DNA of 7,265 bases, from positions 1 through 7,265 of the forward strand of contig JAIRYL010000022.1 in the NCBI GenBank assembly GCA_031267775.1, in the 5' to 3' direction. This stretch comes from Tannerellaceae bacterium. Lineage in GTDB: Bacteria; Bacteroidota; Bacteroidia; Bacteroidales; Tannerellaceae. The notes below the pieces were generated by a model that saw nothing but the letters and a program-made list of their open reading frames with translations, was not told where the DNA came from and did not search any database. Both the position numbers and the translations under genes were made by a program. This document shows, in pieces, positions 6,440 to 7,265 of the stretch (position 1 is the stretch's first letter; the number at the start of each line of letters is the position of its first letter).

Positions 6440-7265
6440 TTATTTTCCTGTACTTAATGTATTGGACGTCCCGGAGTCGCTGTTGGATATCCTTTGCTGC
6501 CGGGTATTAAACTTTCTTCCAAAATCAACGTTCAGGGTAAATCGCAGTGAGAGCGCATAAATCTTATCTTTTTCATATACGTTTTTAGTATAGGGGGCTA
6601 TTCTGGAAATATTTTCAGTCGTCATTTTTGCATCGGTAAACATATTCGAAAGCAAAATACCAAACACGCAGTTCTTTTTACTATATTGAACGCCCAGATA
6701 ATTCCCGGTTCCATATATATATTTGACCTCGCCGGTAAAACCGGCTCCCTGGTCGTACAGCATGGCGTACAACTGCCAGTTTTTGTAATTAAACTGCGCA
6801 TTCAAATAATAATAGGGCACAGTGTAAACCGTTCCGCTACCCGCCGAGAAATGATGCATGCCACAATTGGCCGAAAGAACGAATCGGTCGTTAATTAATG
6901 ATAACCTGGAATAAAATTGGAATGTGAGACGTTGGAAATCAGCCATATTCTGATAACTTCTCACCACTTTATTTCCTTCCAGGAACGCTTTTTCCTGCGT
7001 AAAATTGGAACTGTACCAATGCACGGCTTGAAAGGAAAGATAGAGCTTAGGTATGGAATAATCCAGCAGGGCCGTATTGCTGTACGACATGCCCGGCTTT
7101 AAAGCCGGATTGCCGCGTCTTATCTGCAGGGAATCGATGGGTACGTCCGCATCTGTCAGTTGAGCTAAGGCAGGGACGTCGTTATAGATGTTCAGACGGT
7201 AACGAAAAGAGGCTTTGTCGCTGAACCTGTAATATAAACCGAGCGTAGGCTGGAAATTGTAGTAA
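6440..7265 (-). CDS. Outer-membrane beta-barrel family protein (TonB-receptor-like), C-terminal part
   Basis: The reading frame is open to the window edge, so the gene starts to the right; 274 C-terminal residues are visible. The segment is full of alternating aromatic/polar strands typical of barrels (YYNFQPTLGLYYRF, FRYRLNIYND, LNAQFNYKNWQLYAMLYD). It contains RRGNPALKP (7094-7120), close to the GNPxLKP turn common in Bacteroidetes TonB-dependent receptors. The end, LRFTLNVDFGRKFN followed by an NSDSG-type tail, resembles the C-terminus of the OMP_b-brl_3 family, which usually has an N-terminal carboxypeptidase-regulatory-like domain, a plug and a C-terminal barrel. It would sit in the outer membrane; its ligand cannot be told. 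It lies on the same strand as the leu operon, about 180 bp before the leu promoter, and is probably a separate transcription unit. An internal ATG (7088-7090) is not its start, since homologous sequence continues upstream. Confidence 0.85.
   Translation of the reverse strand, partial: YYNFQPTLGLYYRFSDKASFRYRLNIYNDVPALAQLTDADVPIDSLQIRRGNPALKPGMSYSNTALLDYSIPKLYLSFQAVHWYSSNFTQEKAFLEGNKVVRSYQNMADFQRLTFQFYSRLSLINDRFVLSANCGMHHFSAGSGTVYTVPYYYLNAQFNYKNWQLYAMLYDQGAGFTGEVKYIYGTGNYLGVQYSKKNCVFGILLSNMFTDAKMTTENISRIAPYTKNVYEKDKIYALSLRFTLNVDFGRKFNTRQQRISNSDSGTSNTLSTGK

Noticed and set aside
6181..6510. Open frame of 109 codons on the + strand across the intergenic region
   Set aside because: It starts with TTG, runs antisense over the leu promoter and the barrel gene's end, and its product is rich in F, I, C and Y with no domain; it looks like chance.
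6711..6725. ATATATATATTTG on the + strand resembling a TAnnTTTG promoter box
   Set aside because: It lies inside the barrel coding sequence and no + strand gene follows it.

Overview
The window looks like a chromosomal piece of a Bacteroidota genome, most likely order Bacteroidales. Three things suggest this: the leuA-leuC-leuD-(second LeuA-family gene) order, a promoter with an exact match to the Bacteroidetes -7 consensus TAnnTTTG, and fragments of the outer-membrane beta-barrel family that pairs a carboxypeptidase-regulatory-like N-terminus with a TonB-receptor-like barrel. The genus cannot be fixed from the sequence alone.

Layout. At the left edge (3-521, + strand) is the N-terminal part of an exported protein: signal peptide plus one carboxypeptidase-regulatory-like domain. 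It ends abruptly, and its last codons are antisense to the next gene. Next come five genes on the - strand, transcribed leuA > leuC > leuD > cimA-like > mgsA (6008 down to 448). Gaps are 47 bp, 1 bp, a 4-bp ATGA overlap and 36 bp, so this reads as one operon. The control region (6009-6260) has a promoter, a 29-codon leader ORF rich in Leu and Ile codons, and a 16-bp perfect terminator hairpin. An upstream RNA segment is perfectly complementary over 10 nt to the hairpin's 5' arm and loop. This is a complete candidate ribosome-mediated attenuator. Between it and the right-hand gene is an 11-bp perfect inverted repeat. The right edge (6440-7265, - strand) holds the C-terminal 274 residues of a large outer-membrane beta-barrel protein that starts outside the window.

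How the genes work together. LeuA condenses acetyl-CoA with 2-oxoisovalerate. LeuC and LeuD form the isopropylmalate isomerase, which commonly also handles citramalate. The second LeuA-family enzyme is probably a citramalate synthase, which would feed 2-oxobutyrate into isoleucine synthesis through the same LeuCD (and LeuB). A leader rich in both Leu and Ile codons fits an operon serving both amino acids. leuB is not in the window: methylglyoxal synthase occupies the place after the cimA-like gene, and a truncated surface-protein gene abuts it, which may mark a rearrangement junction.
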